From Aeriscardovia sp. (GTDB lineage Bacteria > Actinomycetota > Actinomycetes > Actinomycetales > Bifidobacteriaceae), in assembly GCA_017537945.1 (NCBI GenBank), contig JAFYJT010000024.1, forward strand, positions 1 to 33,855: 33,855 nucleotides of DNA. The letters run 5' to 3'. Of the stretch, positions 22,405 to 31,822 are shown one piece after another; position 1 is the first letter of the stretch, and each line of letters begins with the position of its first letter. The notes under the pieces were generated by a model. That model was not told the DNA's origin, made no database searches, and saw only the letters and a list, made by a program, of their open reading frames with translations. The translations under genes were made by a program, and so were the position numbers.

Positions 22405-25400
22405 ATGTCCAATTCTCTAAGTTTAGACGAGGCAGTTGAAAAGGCGCGGGAGGTTATAGAAAAAAGGGGGGCTCTCCGCTTTTCAGGAAGATGCGGAGTG
22501 GGAAAGACAACGCTATGCCGAAGGATTTTGACAGGCACCCCAAAATCAGCTGAAAGGGTCCGAAACGGAGAAGCCTTTATCGTCGCGCCCTGGAGCCGCG
22601 AATTTGCAGACCTGGCCAGCTACGAAGTGCTGAAAGAAGTTTTGCCCCCTGAGAAAGGAATATACGCAAAAGAATCCAGACCTGTGAAGACGCCTGACGC
22701 TTTAGCCTTCGCAATCCTAAAAGAAACAGAGGAGGGAGTGCGCCTCCTGGATGCGACTACGCAGGCAAAACTTGTTTCAGAAGTGCTTCAAAAACATGTG
22801 CAATATGACGATAAATGCAAGCTGTGCCGCGAGCTTAAAAGTTACCTGGAGACGTCAAATGCCGAGGTTCCTGGTACGACGGATGAAAGATTCAGAAAGG
22901 TTTTTCTCGCTCCGGGATTTATAACCAAGCTCAGGGAGACATTCGCGAGATTTAGCGAACTGGGAATCGATATCGAAGAGGATATGAAAAGGTACGTTGC
23001 CCTCATTCCTGGTGCGGAAAGCGAAAGGAAGGCGCGCGCTGGGCTGAGTTGGGATGTGGTACAGGGGCTGAGAATGGAATACGCGGAGAGGATAAAAAAC
23101 GAATACCCAGGCTTTTATGACAACTCCTATATGCTGATCGAGTGCAGGAAACAGGTTAAAGCTGAGACACTCAAAAGGGATCAGCTTCCAAAATTCATAG
23201 TTGTTGACGACTGCCAAGATTTGAATTTAGCGACTTTTTACCTCCTGAAAGAACTTCATTTAAAGGGTGTGGCCGTTATTTTTGTCGGCAATGATGACGA
23301 GTCGGTGCAGTCTTACAAGGGGGCTTTTCCAGATGTCCTCTCCATTTTGGAGAAAGGCAGAGGGTTCGAATGTCCGTCCTATTCGCTGGAGAGTGGTTAT
23401 GGGAAGGAAGCCGAAACTGAGTTTCTTTGCAATGTAGCAAAAAATATAGGATCTTGGTTTGAGATCGGACCCATCCCAGAACGCGCCGGAAAACCTTTGG
23501 TCTCCCCCTCCCTGGAAAAATCAGATTATTTCGAGTGCAGAATTGCGAAAAGCGAAGAAGAAGAGCTTGACTTTCTTGAACATGAAATCATGGGCTATAT
23601 GCTTTCTAGGGAAAAGGGAAAAAAGTCCTGGGGCGATCTGGCCGTAATCGCAAACAATAATACATTCCTACGTAAAGTGGGAAAAAGATTAATGGCGGAT
23701 CGCGTTCCGTTCAGATACACTACCGTAGGCGATGAGGCGCTCAAAGACAGTTACGTCGTTAAAGGAATGCTGGCACTTATGAAGTTGTCATATTATGCCG
23801 CCCACAGCGCCGAAAAAGAAACCTTAAAGCAGATGTGCAAAGATTCATACACCCTCGTCGTAGATGCGCTTAAATCTCCTCTCTTGGCCTCTCCACAGGA
23901 AAATACTGCGGCCGACCTGTTCATAGCGATTAGGGCCCTCCAATGCATTCTTTCGCCTCTGGCCCCCTCCGAGCAAGGCTGCGAAAAAGAGGGATATGAC
24001 AAAACCTTAGAAGCCTTCCCGGAATTTAGGAGTTGGGCAGAGTTGAAAGAAAAGGAATTTGAAGACAAAGATTTGAATTCCTTTTTTGCCTTCCTCTTGG
24101 CCTACCCCAGAGAAAGGGAGGATATCCTTGGAAATCTTTTTGGGGACAGAAAAGAAAAGAAAAGGGGAAGACTTTCAGTACGGGGATGGATGTTCAATAA
24201 TTTGTTTGAACTTTTGAGGACCGCAAAACAAAGCTCAGACGATATCCCGGAACTTTTTTGCAAGCTTTGGGAGGGATGCGGCAAAGCCCATCCCTGGGAT
24301 AGGGATTCATGGCAGAAACTTGCCCTCGAGGGGGGGGCAAAGTCTGACGAAATAAACTTATGGCTTGATCAGCTTATCCGCCTCCAACACCTCGCCGACA
24401 CTGCGCCTGATGGTGAAAAGGTTCCAGAATTTTGCGAAAGGGTCTCAAAGGCATATATCGAGTCGGATTCGCTGGCTTCCGTAGCGCCGAAAAATAACAA
24501 AGTCACACTTTCGTCCCCGTCAGGCGCGCAATCAAAGCACTACAAAAAAGTTTGGGTGGCAGATCTTCAGGAAGCGAGATGGAATAAGCCGGCAACGGAA
24601 AATTCAGATTTGTTCCTTACGCGTCTTTTGGAGGCTGTTGTGACGGCTAAGGAAGTGGAAGAGGATTCGCCCAAATACCTTCCAAGTGAGGAGGGTGCTT
24701 CTTTCCAGTCTAGGTCTGCAATCAGAGAGAGATGCTCGAACCTCAGGACGTTTTTAGTGGCCGCCACGAGGGCGTGCTCCGATCCTGACGGCAAGACCAC
24801 ATTCGTGGCACTCGACAATGATGAGCGTGCTCCTTACCGGATTTTGAAAGTTTTTCAGGATTCGCCGGGCGCATGGGGAGAATGCAGAATCAAATTGCCT
24901 GAACAGGAACTTAGGTATAACACCTTGAAAGGATTAGCGGATTATTGCAGGCTCAAATTGGCGGAAGAGGAAAAAGAAGGCGAGGAAGGGGATGAGGCCC
25001 TGGACGCCGCACATGCGCTGAATTTTTTGGCGTCAAAAGCCAAAGTAAAAAGTGCAGATCCAAGTTGCTGGAATTTCATGGGGCAGCCCCCTTTGGCAGG
25101 AAACCTTGAGGAGGAGAGGGAGATAAAAATAGGCCCTTCGCAAGTGGAGGGGATTTGGAAGGATACCATGGAACAGGTGTTGCGCGATCGCAGCTATGCG
25201 GGGCCAACAAAATCCATCCCTCAGGCGCGGTTCGGAACGAATATACATGAATGTGCGCAGCAGATAACGGATGCCTACGGCGCACACCCCGAAGCTCTTG
25301 CAAATGAATACGGAAATAATCCGGAGGAACTCTCCGAGAGATTGATGGGCAGTTTTAGGGAGCTTCAGAAGAAGGATCTTGAGTTGTCTCCTCTGGAGCG

Positions 25401-26295
25401 ATCCAGCTTTGAGAGAAGGGCTCAAAAGGCTATGGATAATCTGGCATCTTACTTAATCGACGTTTCCGATCCATCTAATCCGGATGGGTTGGAGGAAGCT
25501 TTTGCAGAGCGTCGCTTTGAGGCCAGATTCACGCTGGAGGAGGTTTTCAGGATCGCAAAAAATACCGAGGGACTGGAAGGGATCACGCTGCCGGAATTTA
25601 TAGAGGCTCTGGAGGTTTTGGGGAATTTTGACGGCTTAAGCTCTATAGAGCATGCGACGGTCTGCCTCAGCGGGAAACTGGACAGGATTGAACGCAGAAA
25701 AGATGGGATTTACGTAGTGGATTACAAAACCGGCAAGAAACATTTTGACGGCCCCGCTAATGTCTCCGACTTGCAGCTCCTCTGCTACCAATTGCTTTTG
25801 CATTTCAATAAAAAAGGTGAGGATCCGCGGTTTGAAGGAAGGGACGTGCAAAAGTCTATGATATTTTCCTTAGAGTGGGAGGCTTATCCTGCAACGGATA
25901 AAGATAAAGACGAAGCTAAGCCTGACAAGCGCGGATTTTATTTCCAACCCTGCATATTTGGCCAAGGGGGAGGATTAAACGCGGGATTCGTTAAGGCTGA
26001 GAAAGTAAAAGGCTATATGCCCAAGAGGCCGGATGGCGCTGACATCAGTAACCGATTAGTGCAAATTATACAAAATCAGCTCCCTGAAGAAATTAAGGGC
26101 AATAAAAGCTTAAATATCCTTCCCTGGGTGCTTTATATGCTGTCCAAGTTCTTCTACGCAGTCAGGTACATATATGCCGATCAGCTGCCGATGAGGGAAA
26201 TTAAGGGCGGCAAAGAAATCGATGATCACATTGTTGAGAGGGCTATGACAATTTACGGCATGTGCGAAAAGAAATCCGGGAAGGAGGAGAACTGA
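22405..26295 (+). CDS. adnA: AdnA-like helicase-nuclease subunit (UvrD/RecB family)
   Basis: A 1296-residue protein. An N-terminal UvrD-like motor has Walker A GRCGVGKT (28-35), a motif II variant DDCQD (268-272, normally DExQD) and motif III GNDDESVQSYKGA. The segment equivalent to the GLEWD motif is degenerate (SGAQSKHYKKVWVADLQ), though VAATRA retains the arginine. The C-terminal RecB-type nuclease has GTNIHE, Asp1093 and Asp-Tyr-Lys 1106-1108. In mycobacteria AdnAB resects double-strand breaks, with AdnA the weaker motor and both subunits bearing nucleases. The order, with adnB starting one base later, agrees. ATG 22405 follows AAGGGGG; ATG 22387 is less supported. It is longer than mycobacterial AdnA. 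Confidence 0.88.
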   Translation: MSNSLSLDEAVEKAREVIEKRGALRFSGRCGVGKTTLCRRILTGTPKSAERVRNGEAFIVAPWSREFADLASYEVLKEVLPPEKGIYAKESRPVKTPDALAFAILKETEEGVRLLDATTQAKLVSEVLQKHVQYDDKCKLCRELKSYLETSNAEVPGTTDERFRKVFLAPGFITKLRETFARFSELGIDIEEDMKRYVALIPGAESERKARAGLSWDVVQGLRMEYAERIKNEYPGFYDNSYMLIECRKQVKAETLKRDQLPKFIVVDDCQDLNLATFYLLKELHLKGVAVIFVGNDDESVQSYKGAFPDVLSILEKGRGFECPSYSLESGYGKEAETEFLCNVAKNIGSWFEIGPIPERAGKPLVSPSLEKSDYFECRIAKSEEEELDFLEHEIMGYMLSREKGKKSWGDLAVIANNNTFLRKVGKRLMADRVPFRYTTVGDEALKDSYVVKGMLALMKLSYYAAHSAEKETLKQMCKDSYTLVVDALKSPLLASPQENTAADLFIAIRALQCILSPLAPSEQGCEKEGYDKTLEAFPEFRSWAELKEKEFEDKDLNSFFAFLLAYPREREDILGNLFGDRKEKKRGRLSVRGWMFNNLFELLRTAKQSSDDIPELFCKLWEGCGKAHPWDRDSWQKLALEGGAKSDEINLWLDQLIRLQHLADTAPDGEKVPEFCERVSKAYIESDSLASVAPKNNKVTLSSPSGAQSKHYKKVWVADLQEARWNKPATENSDLFLTRLLEAVVTAKEVEEDSPKYLPSEEGASFQSRSAIRERCSNLRTFLVAATRACSDPDGKTTFVALDNDERAPYRILKVFQDSPGAWGECRIKLPEQELRYNTLKGLADYCRLKLAEEEKEGEEGDEALDAAHALNFLASKAKVKSADPSCWNFMGQPPLAGNLEEEREIKIGPSQVEGIWKDTMEQVLRDRSYAGPTKSIPQARFGTNIHECAQQITDAYGAHPEALANEYGNNPEELSERLMGSFRELQKKDLELSPLERSSFERRAQKAMDNLASYLIDVSDPSNPDGLEEAFAERRFEARFTLEEVFRIAKNTEGLEGITLPEFIEALEVLGNFDGLSSIEHATVCLSGKLDRIERRKDGIYVVDYKTGKKHFDGPANVSDLQLLCYQLLLHFNKKGEDPRFEGRDVQKSMIFSLEWEAYPATDKDKDEAKPDKRGFYFQPCIFGQGGGLNAGFVKAEKVKGYMPKRPDGADISNRLVQIIQNQLPEEIKGNKSLNILPWVLYMLSKFFYAVRYIYADQLPMREIKGGKEIDDHIVERAMTIYGMCEKKSGKEEN

Positions 26296-26296
26296 A

Positions 26297-29200
26297 ATGG
26301 AAAAATCCGGACCAAATCGATTGGAGACGACTTTTAGCGAACTGATCAGGAAGATCGGGAAGGAAGCCGAGGGCCCCACACCTGATCAGAGCAAGGTGAT
26401 CGATTCCAATGCAAAACATTTGTTGGTGGTGGCCGGAGCGGGGAGCGGGAAAACAAGAACGCTTGTATACAGGATATTGGGGATTAGGTACGTCCATAAA
26501 GCCCCTCCGCAAAACATATTGGGCCTCACTTTCACGGTAAAGGCTTCGCGTGAGTTGGAAAACAGGGTTACAGATCTTGCAGAAACAGTTTTGAGGGAGG
26601 CAAAGCGAGAGCTGCCTCCAAAAGAAACTGAAAACTTGGAAGCATGCTTGGAACCCGGGCAAGGCTCCATTAGAGTCCAAACTTACGATGCCTTTATACA
26701 GGGGATTGTGAGGCAAAGCGGAATTCTGATTGGGATAGATTCGCAAACTTCACTTTTGACGGATGCGGGCATCTGGCAGTGCATAGCGCAGGTGTGTGAG
26801 GACAATTATGATCTTATAAATCGCTGTTACAGCGATATTGCGGCAAAATACCCGGATTTCCCCCTTCCGTCCCTTACTCACAGTGCCGATTCTTTTTCTG
26901 AAGATTTGCAGAAAAGCGTAAAAAATTTCTCTGGGCAGGTTCTCAATTTTCTTGTTGATGAAGATCATTTGGATTTTAATTCCGCTTTAAACGGTGTGAA
27001 GGATTGGAATTCTGAGTGGCTGGAGAGCCTCAACGGATTACTCCAGAAACAAAAGGAAGCGGTAGACCAGCTTCTTGTTCAACAAGGGGAAAAAGTTTCT
27101 GAAGGGGAAAGGCTAACAAAGGAAGAAAAAAATAAACTAAATCAAGAGGAAACTACTGTTAAAAACATAGAAACTCTCATTTGTAAAGCGCGACTTCGCG
27201 AGCTTGTCATCGAGTTGTCAGAAAAGTACAGTGAGGCAAAGCAAAAAGAAAACCTGGCAGAATTTGGCGATTTTACCCTTTATGCTTTGAAGCTGCTCAA
27301 AGTACGGCCCGGTATAGCCCAAGATTACAGGGACAAATACAAGTACGTTTTTTTGGATGAATATCAAGATACCAACCATACACAGGGGCTTTTGCTAAAA
27401 GCCCTGTTTGGAGAGGGGGATTCAACCTGCGTCACGGCAGTGGGCGATCCCCAGCAATCCATATACGGGTTCCGCGGAAGCGCTCCTGGAGCTTTTAAAT
27501 ATTTCAGGGACAACTTCGGGGTGTCCAAAGCCCAAGGGAATGAACTGTCGCTTCCCACTACGTTCCGAAATAAGAAAAAGGTGGTAAATCTTGCCAACTG
27601 CATTACCGGATTGCATCTAGATCAAAAAGAGCAGCAAGATCTTAAGCCAAACCCCGGAAAGGCAAACGGGGAAGAGATATGCGCCCTTGCTTATAAGGAT
27701 GGAAAGGAAGAAATACAGGGCCCCCGGGCCGTGCTGGAATTTGTGCAGAGAGAAAATTACCAAGAAAATAGGGTTGCTGTTCTTGGACGCGACAACGATG
27801 ACCTGCCGCCATATAAGGATTGGCTGGAAGAAAACGGTGTCCCATGCATGCTTACAGGAAAAGCGGCATTCGATGACAAGAACCCGATAGCCAGAGATTT
27901 GAAGTACTTTTTAAGCGCCTGCTCGGATCCTTTTGCCGTTTGGGAGACTGAATATCTCCTCACTTCTCCAAGGTACGGGCTGTCGATGGAAGGACTCCGC
28001 GTTTTAGCCAAGAAAGTGAACACTAAAAACGAAAGGCTTAATCGGCCTTTGGGCCATGATTCTGAGCCAGGGAGAAGCGAGACGGAAGGAAACCCGGCGC
28101 ACCCTGAGCCTTTGATCACTCTTCCCCTGTACCTGGATTTGTATTTGGAAGACGACCTGAAATACGATAAAAAACTTGAAGAATTGCGCAGGAGCGGGGA
28201 AAGCAAAATTCTTGAAAGGTTTAAAGCGAATATGGACGCCGTCAAATCTGCGGCGGCAGAAGGGGTAGAAGCTGCAGTATCGGCTGCATGGGGCGTACTG
28301 GATTTCAATGCAGACATAGGGATCGCAGAGGAGCTTCTAGGAAGGCTTCCATACGAAAAATTGACCTTGGCCGATGCTCTTGAAGCCGCTAGGAGCTATG
28401 AATCCGATCTTGCCGCCAATCGGACTCCGTCCCTCCAAGGCTTCTTATTATGGCTTTCCAACTATAAAAAAGATCGCGACCAGAAGGTCTCGGGCAAGGA
28501 TGGAATTGTCGAACTTATGACAATTCACCAGGCTAAAGGCCTGGAGTGGGATGCGGTTGCGGTGGTCGGTATGGAGAAAGTGTCAAAGCGGGGACAAGAA
28601 CTTAGCTTCCGCGAGGAAGGATTTTTGGGAAAGGGGGATAGGTTTTGGAAACGGACATGGATCAATTCCTATAGTGAAATCCCTCAGAACAAAAGGGCTG
28701 ATCTCAGTGATTGTGACGAAAGTTACCGTAAAGCCTGCAGGGCTTTTGACGATTTATCTGGCTTGAGTGCGAAAGAGCTTTCAAAACGTATCGACGATCT
28801 CTGCCATGCAGAAATACGGCATGACGAAGTCGAGGAAGCCCATACCGCATATGTGGCCATGACAAGGACGAAAGGCGATCTCCTACTTGTCTCCCGGATA
28901 ACAGGCAACTCTGACTTTAAGGTAGACAATTTAAGGAAAACCACTTGCACCGGCATGTTCTGGGTAGATGCGGTCAACTTCATTTTGGAGGGCAAATGCT
29001 GTGCAAATGCCGATGAGGCTGAAGAGGAAAAATGGGGGCGAGGACTAGCCGCATCTTCCACCAAAGACCATGGGTTTGCACTCTACTCCACGGGCGAAAG
29101 ACTGAAAAAAGCCCTCGAAAGCCAGCTCAAACTTTCCATTGAAGCGCCAGAGGAAGAGGAATACGAGTGGCCATTGCAAATCAAAAAGGCTTTCCGGGAC

Positions 29201-29980
29201 GTTCTGGGAAAAAGCAGGGATTTTGTAGTCCTAATTTCCAAACAACCTGAAAGCGAATGGGGCTCCGGAAAGCTTCTAAGCAAGGCGCAAAGCCTTCTGC
29301 GTCTTTCAGAATTTCAAAATGGCAGAAGCGTAGAAAGAACTAAGAGCCTTTCTGGAACCGGATTGCAGGAACTCATGTCAAATCCTGACAAAGAATTGGA
29401 TTCTATATTCAGGCCGATGCCGCATTTGTCAAAAAAAGCGGCCGAAACCGGAACCGAATTCCATGAGTGGGCTGCCGAGCAGTTAGATCCTTCCAAGGCC
29501 GAACAGTGTAAGATTGACAGTAAGAATGAAGACGAGATAGCCGGGTGGCAGGAAGTCTTTCTTGCTTCTGAGTGGCCGTCACGCGAGGTGTATAGCGTTG
29601 AAAAGGCCTACACAGTGCAGGTTCCCGGAATTTCTGATCCCATTACGGCGAAGATGGATGCCGTTTTTAAAGGCGATTTGGGCGGGGGCAAGCTCAGCTC
29701 CAAGCTCACAATCGTGGACTGGAAGACGGGCAAAGTGCCAAAAGACGGAAAAGAAATAGATGAGAAGCGCCTGCAACTGGATATCTACCGTCTTGTGCTG
29801 TCCCGGGCATTGAACAAAGACATAAGCGACATAGACGCGTGCCTTTACTATGTCTCTGCGAGAAATGGGGAGAACCCACAAATCGATGCCGAGGATAAAA
29901 GCGAGGATGAAATCCTCGAGGCAATAGTCACGTCAAAGGGGTTGTGCGCTCGATCGAATGACGAACAGGAAAACGAGTAA
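26297..29980 (+). CDS. adnB: AdnB-like helicase-nuclease subunit (UvrD/RecB family)
   Basis: A 1227-residue protein with an apparently complete SF1 motor: Q motif TPDQ (28-31), Walker A GAGSGKT (47-53), DEYQD (354-358), GDPQQSIYGFRG from 383, TIHQAKGLEWD (742-752) and the arginine finger in AMTRT (Arg857). The C-terminal nuclease has GTEFHEW, Asp1121, Asp-Trp-Lys 1141-1143 and QLDIY. This is the driving motor subunit of an AdnAB-type end-resection machine. AAGGAGGAG lies in the adnA end before the ATG. The reading frame ends 23 bases inside the preferred frame of rnj, so the next gene is probably cotranscribed. I see no Chi-recognition feature from sequence alone. Confidence 0.9.
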   Translation: MEKSGPNRLETTFSELIRKIGKEAEGPTPDQSKVIDSNAKHLLVVAGAGSGKTRTLVYRILGIRYVHKAPPQNILGLTFTVKASRELENRVTDLAETVLREAKRELPPKETENLEACLEPGQGSIRVQTYDAFIQGIVRQSGILIGIDSQTSLLTDAGIWQCIAQVCEDNYDLINRCYSDIAAKYPDFPLPSLTHSADSFSEDLQKSVKNFSGQVLNFLVDEDHLDFNSALNGVKDWNSEWLESLNGLLQKQKEAVDQLLVQQGEKVSEGERLTKEEKNKLNQEETTVKNIETLICKARLRELVIELSEKYSEAKQKENLAEFGDFTLYALKLLKVRPGIAQDYRDKYKYVFLDEYQDTNHTQGLLLKALFGEGDSTCVTAVGDPQQSIYGFRGSAPGAFKYFRDNFGVSKAQGNELSLPTTFRNKKKVVNLANCITGLHLDQKEQQDLKPNPGKANGEEICALAYKDGKEEIQGPRAVLEFVQRENYQENRVAVLGRDNDDLPPYKDWLEENGVPCMLTGKAAFDDKNPIARDLKYFLSACSDPFAVWETEYLLTSPRYGLSMEGLRVLAKKVNTKNERLNRPLGHDSEPGRSETEGNPAHPEPLITLPLYLDLYLEDDLKYDKKLEELRRSGESKILERFKANMDAVKSAAAEGVEAAVSAAWGVLDFNADIGIAEELLGRLPYEKLTLADALEAARSYESDLAANRTPSLQGFLLWLSNYKKDRDQKVSGKDGIVELMTIHQAKGLEWDAVAVVGMEKVSKRGQELSFREEGFLGKGDRFWKRTWINSYSEIPQNKRADLSDCDESYRKACRAFDDLSGLSAKELSKRIDDLCHAEIRHDEVEEAHTAYVAMTRTKGDLLLVSRITGNSDFKVDNLRKTTCTGMFWVDAVNFILEGKCCANADEAEEEKWGRGLAASSTKDHGFALYSTGERLKKALESQLKLSIEAPEEEEYEWPLQIKKAFRDVLGKSRDFVVLISKQPESEWGSGKLLSKAQSLLRLSEFQNGRSVERTKSLSGTGLQELMSNPDKELDSIFRPMPHLSKKAAETGTEFHEWAAEQLDPSKAEQCKIDSKNEDEIAGWQEVFLASEWPSREVYSVEKAYTVQVPGISDPITAKMDAVFKGDLGGGKLSSKLTIVDWKTGKVPKDGKEIDEKRLQLDIYRLVLSRALNKDISDIDACLYYVSARNGENPQIDAEDKSEDEILEAIVTSKGLCARSNDEQENE

Positions 29981-31793
29981 TCCCCAAAAAGAAGGAATTG
30001 TGGTAAAGAAACCTAGCACCAGGCCTCAGCCTGCGGAAAAAACAAACAGGCCCCGCAGGAGGCCTGTAGCAAGAAAGCAGTCAGATTTTCTAAAGAAAAA
30101 GCCCGATGAGGAATTGATAGCCCCCCCTGCTTATAAGCGTGGATCTATGAGGGTGGTGGCCCTCGGGGGCCTCGGTGAAATCGGCCGGAACATGAACACC
30201 ATAGAGTACAACGGCCAGATCCTACTGATAGACTGCGGAGTCCTCTTCCCCTCCGAAAAGCAGCCCGGGGTAGACCTCATCCTCCCTGATTTTGACTACA
30301 TCCGCCCCCGCCTTGACAAAGTCCAGGCCCTGGTGCTCACCCATGGGCACGAAGACCATATAGGGGCCGTGCCCTACCTTCTCAGGGAGAGGCCCGACAT
30401 CCCCCTTATCGGCTCCAAGCTCACCCTCGCGTTAGTGGAGGCCAAGTGCGAAGAGTTCAAGCTAAAGCCCAGGTGCATAGAGGTCAAAGACGGCCAGGAA
30501 GTTAAGGCAGGGGTGTTCGACCTTACTTTTATAGCCGTGACGCACTCCATTCCGGACGCTTTGGCGGTAGTAGTAAAGACGCCTGCCGGAAAAATTATCG
30601 ATACGGGGGACATGAAGATAGACCCCCTCCCTTTGGACAAGCGCCTTACGAACCTGAGGGAGTTCGCCAAGGAAGGCGAAGAAGGCGTAGATCTGTTGAT
30701 GATGGATTCTACGAATGCGGAAGTGAGCGGGTTCGTCAAGCCCGAGATTTCGGTCGCCCCCGCCCTGGATCTGGCTTTTTCCCAGGCCAAGGGAAAGATT
30801 GTGGTAGCGAGCTTTTCCAGCCACGTGCACAGGGTCCAGCAGGTAGTCGACATCGCCTGCAAGTACCACAGGCATGTGGTGTTTGTTGGAAGAAGCATGG
30901 TAAGGAACATGCAGATCGCATCCGACCTCGGCTATCTTAAGCTCCCCAAAGATGCCGTAGTGGACATCAAGGACGTAGGAAAATACAGGGACGACCAGCT
31001 TGTCTACGTCTGCACCGGATCCCAGGGAGAGCCTCTCGCGGCCCTGGGGAGGATCGCCAACGGGGAGCACAGGGACATAGAAGTGGGCGAGGACGACACA
31101 GTGATCCTGGCAAGCTCCCTTATCCCTGGAAACGAGAAGGAAGTTTACGGCATCATAAACAAGCTTGTCGACCTGGGGGCCAGGGTGGTAAACAGGGACA
31201 ACGCGTCCATACACGTCTCCGGCCATGCGGACGAGGGCGAGCTTCTCTATATGTACAACATAGTCCAGCCCAAAAACGCCATGCCAATCCACGGAGAAGC
31301 GCGCCACCAGCTGGCAAACGGGCTCCTTGCCATAAAGACGGGCGTGGATCCTGAGAACGTGATTTTGGCCAGGAACGGGGACGTAGTGGATTTGTACAAG
31401 TCCAAGGCCTCCATCGTGGGCTCCGTCCCCTGCCAGTACGTGTACGTTGACGGATCGAGCGTAGGGGAAGTGTCGGAAGAGGAGCTGGAAAAGAGAAGGC
31501 AGCTGAGCACTGACGGGTATATTTCCGCATTCGTGCCGGTGGACCTCAGGAAGTGTAGAGTTGTAGGGGAAGTCAGCGTTTCGGCCAGCCCGCTGCTCCA
31601 GCGGGAAATAGATCTGAAGAAAATCCAAGCTATAGCGGCAGAAGCGGCGGAAGCGGGAATGCAGGGAGGAGAGAAAAGCACAAAGAAGCTAGAGCAAGAG
31701 CTGAAGCGCAGCCTAAGCGCATACCTGGGGAAGAATACCCAGAGGAAGCCCATAATCATTCCAGCCGTAAGTTCGGTCGGGTCAGTAAGATAA
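29958..31793 (+). CDS. rnj: Ribonuclease J
   Basis: A 611-residue metallo-beta-lactamase/beta-CASP ribonuclease. After a basic, disordered-looking N-terminus of about 55 residues come MRVVALGGLGEIGRNMNTIEYNGQILLIDCG, the metal site HGHEDHIG (from His129), THSIPDA, DTGDMKIDP, the beta-CASP part with STNAEVSG, and SGHADEGELLYM and IHGEARH with further ligands. It degrades and matures RNA by 5'-exo- and endonuclease action. The ATG at 29958 overlaps adnB by 23 bases and has no clear ribosome-binding site. A GTG at 30000, three bases after GAAGGA, would remove 14 residues; neither is certain. Confidence 0.95.
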   Translation: MTNRKTSNPQKEGIVVKKPSTRPQPAEKTNRPRRRPVARKQSDFLKKKPDEELIAPPAYKRGSMRVVALGGLGEIGRNMNTIEYNGQILLIDCGVLFPSEKQPGVDLILPDFDYIRPRLDKVQALVLTHGHEDHIGAVPYLLRERPDIPLIGSKLTLALVEAKCEEFKLKPRCIEVKDGQEVKAGVFDLTFIAVTHSIPDALAVVVKTPAGKIIDTGDMKIDPLPLDKRLTNLREFAKEGEEGVDLLMMDSTNAEVSGFVKPEISVAPALDLAFSQAKGKIVVASFSSHVHRVQQVVDIACKYHRHVVFVGRSMVRNMQIASDLGYLKLPKDAVVDIKDVGKYRDDQLVYVCTGSQGEPLAALGRIANGEHRDIEVGEDDTVILASSLIPGNEKEVYGIINKLVDLGARVVNRDNASIHVSGHADEGELLYMYNIVQPKNAMPIHGEARHQLANGLLAIKTGVDPENVILARNGDVVDLYKSKASIVGSVPCQYVYVDGSSVGEVSEEELEKRRQLSTDGYISAFVPVDLRKCRVVGEVSVSASPLLQREIDLKKIQAIAAEAAEAGMQGGEKSTKKLEQELKRSLSAYLGKNTQRKPIIIPAVSSVGSVR

Positions 31794-31822
31794 CTCGTTT
31801 TTAGCGAATAAAAGGAGTGAAA

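Noticed and set aside
30462-31628. 388-codon minus-strand open frame over rnj
   Set aside because: It is antisense to RNase J, which has all its metal-binding motifs; nothing is recognisable in the shadow.
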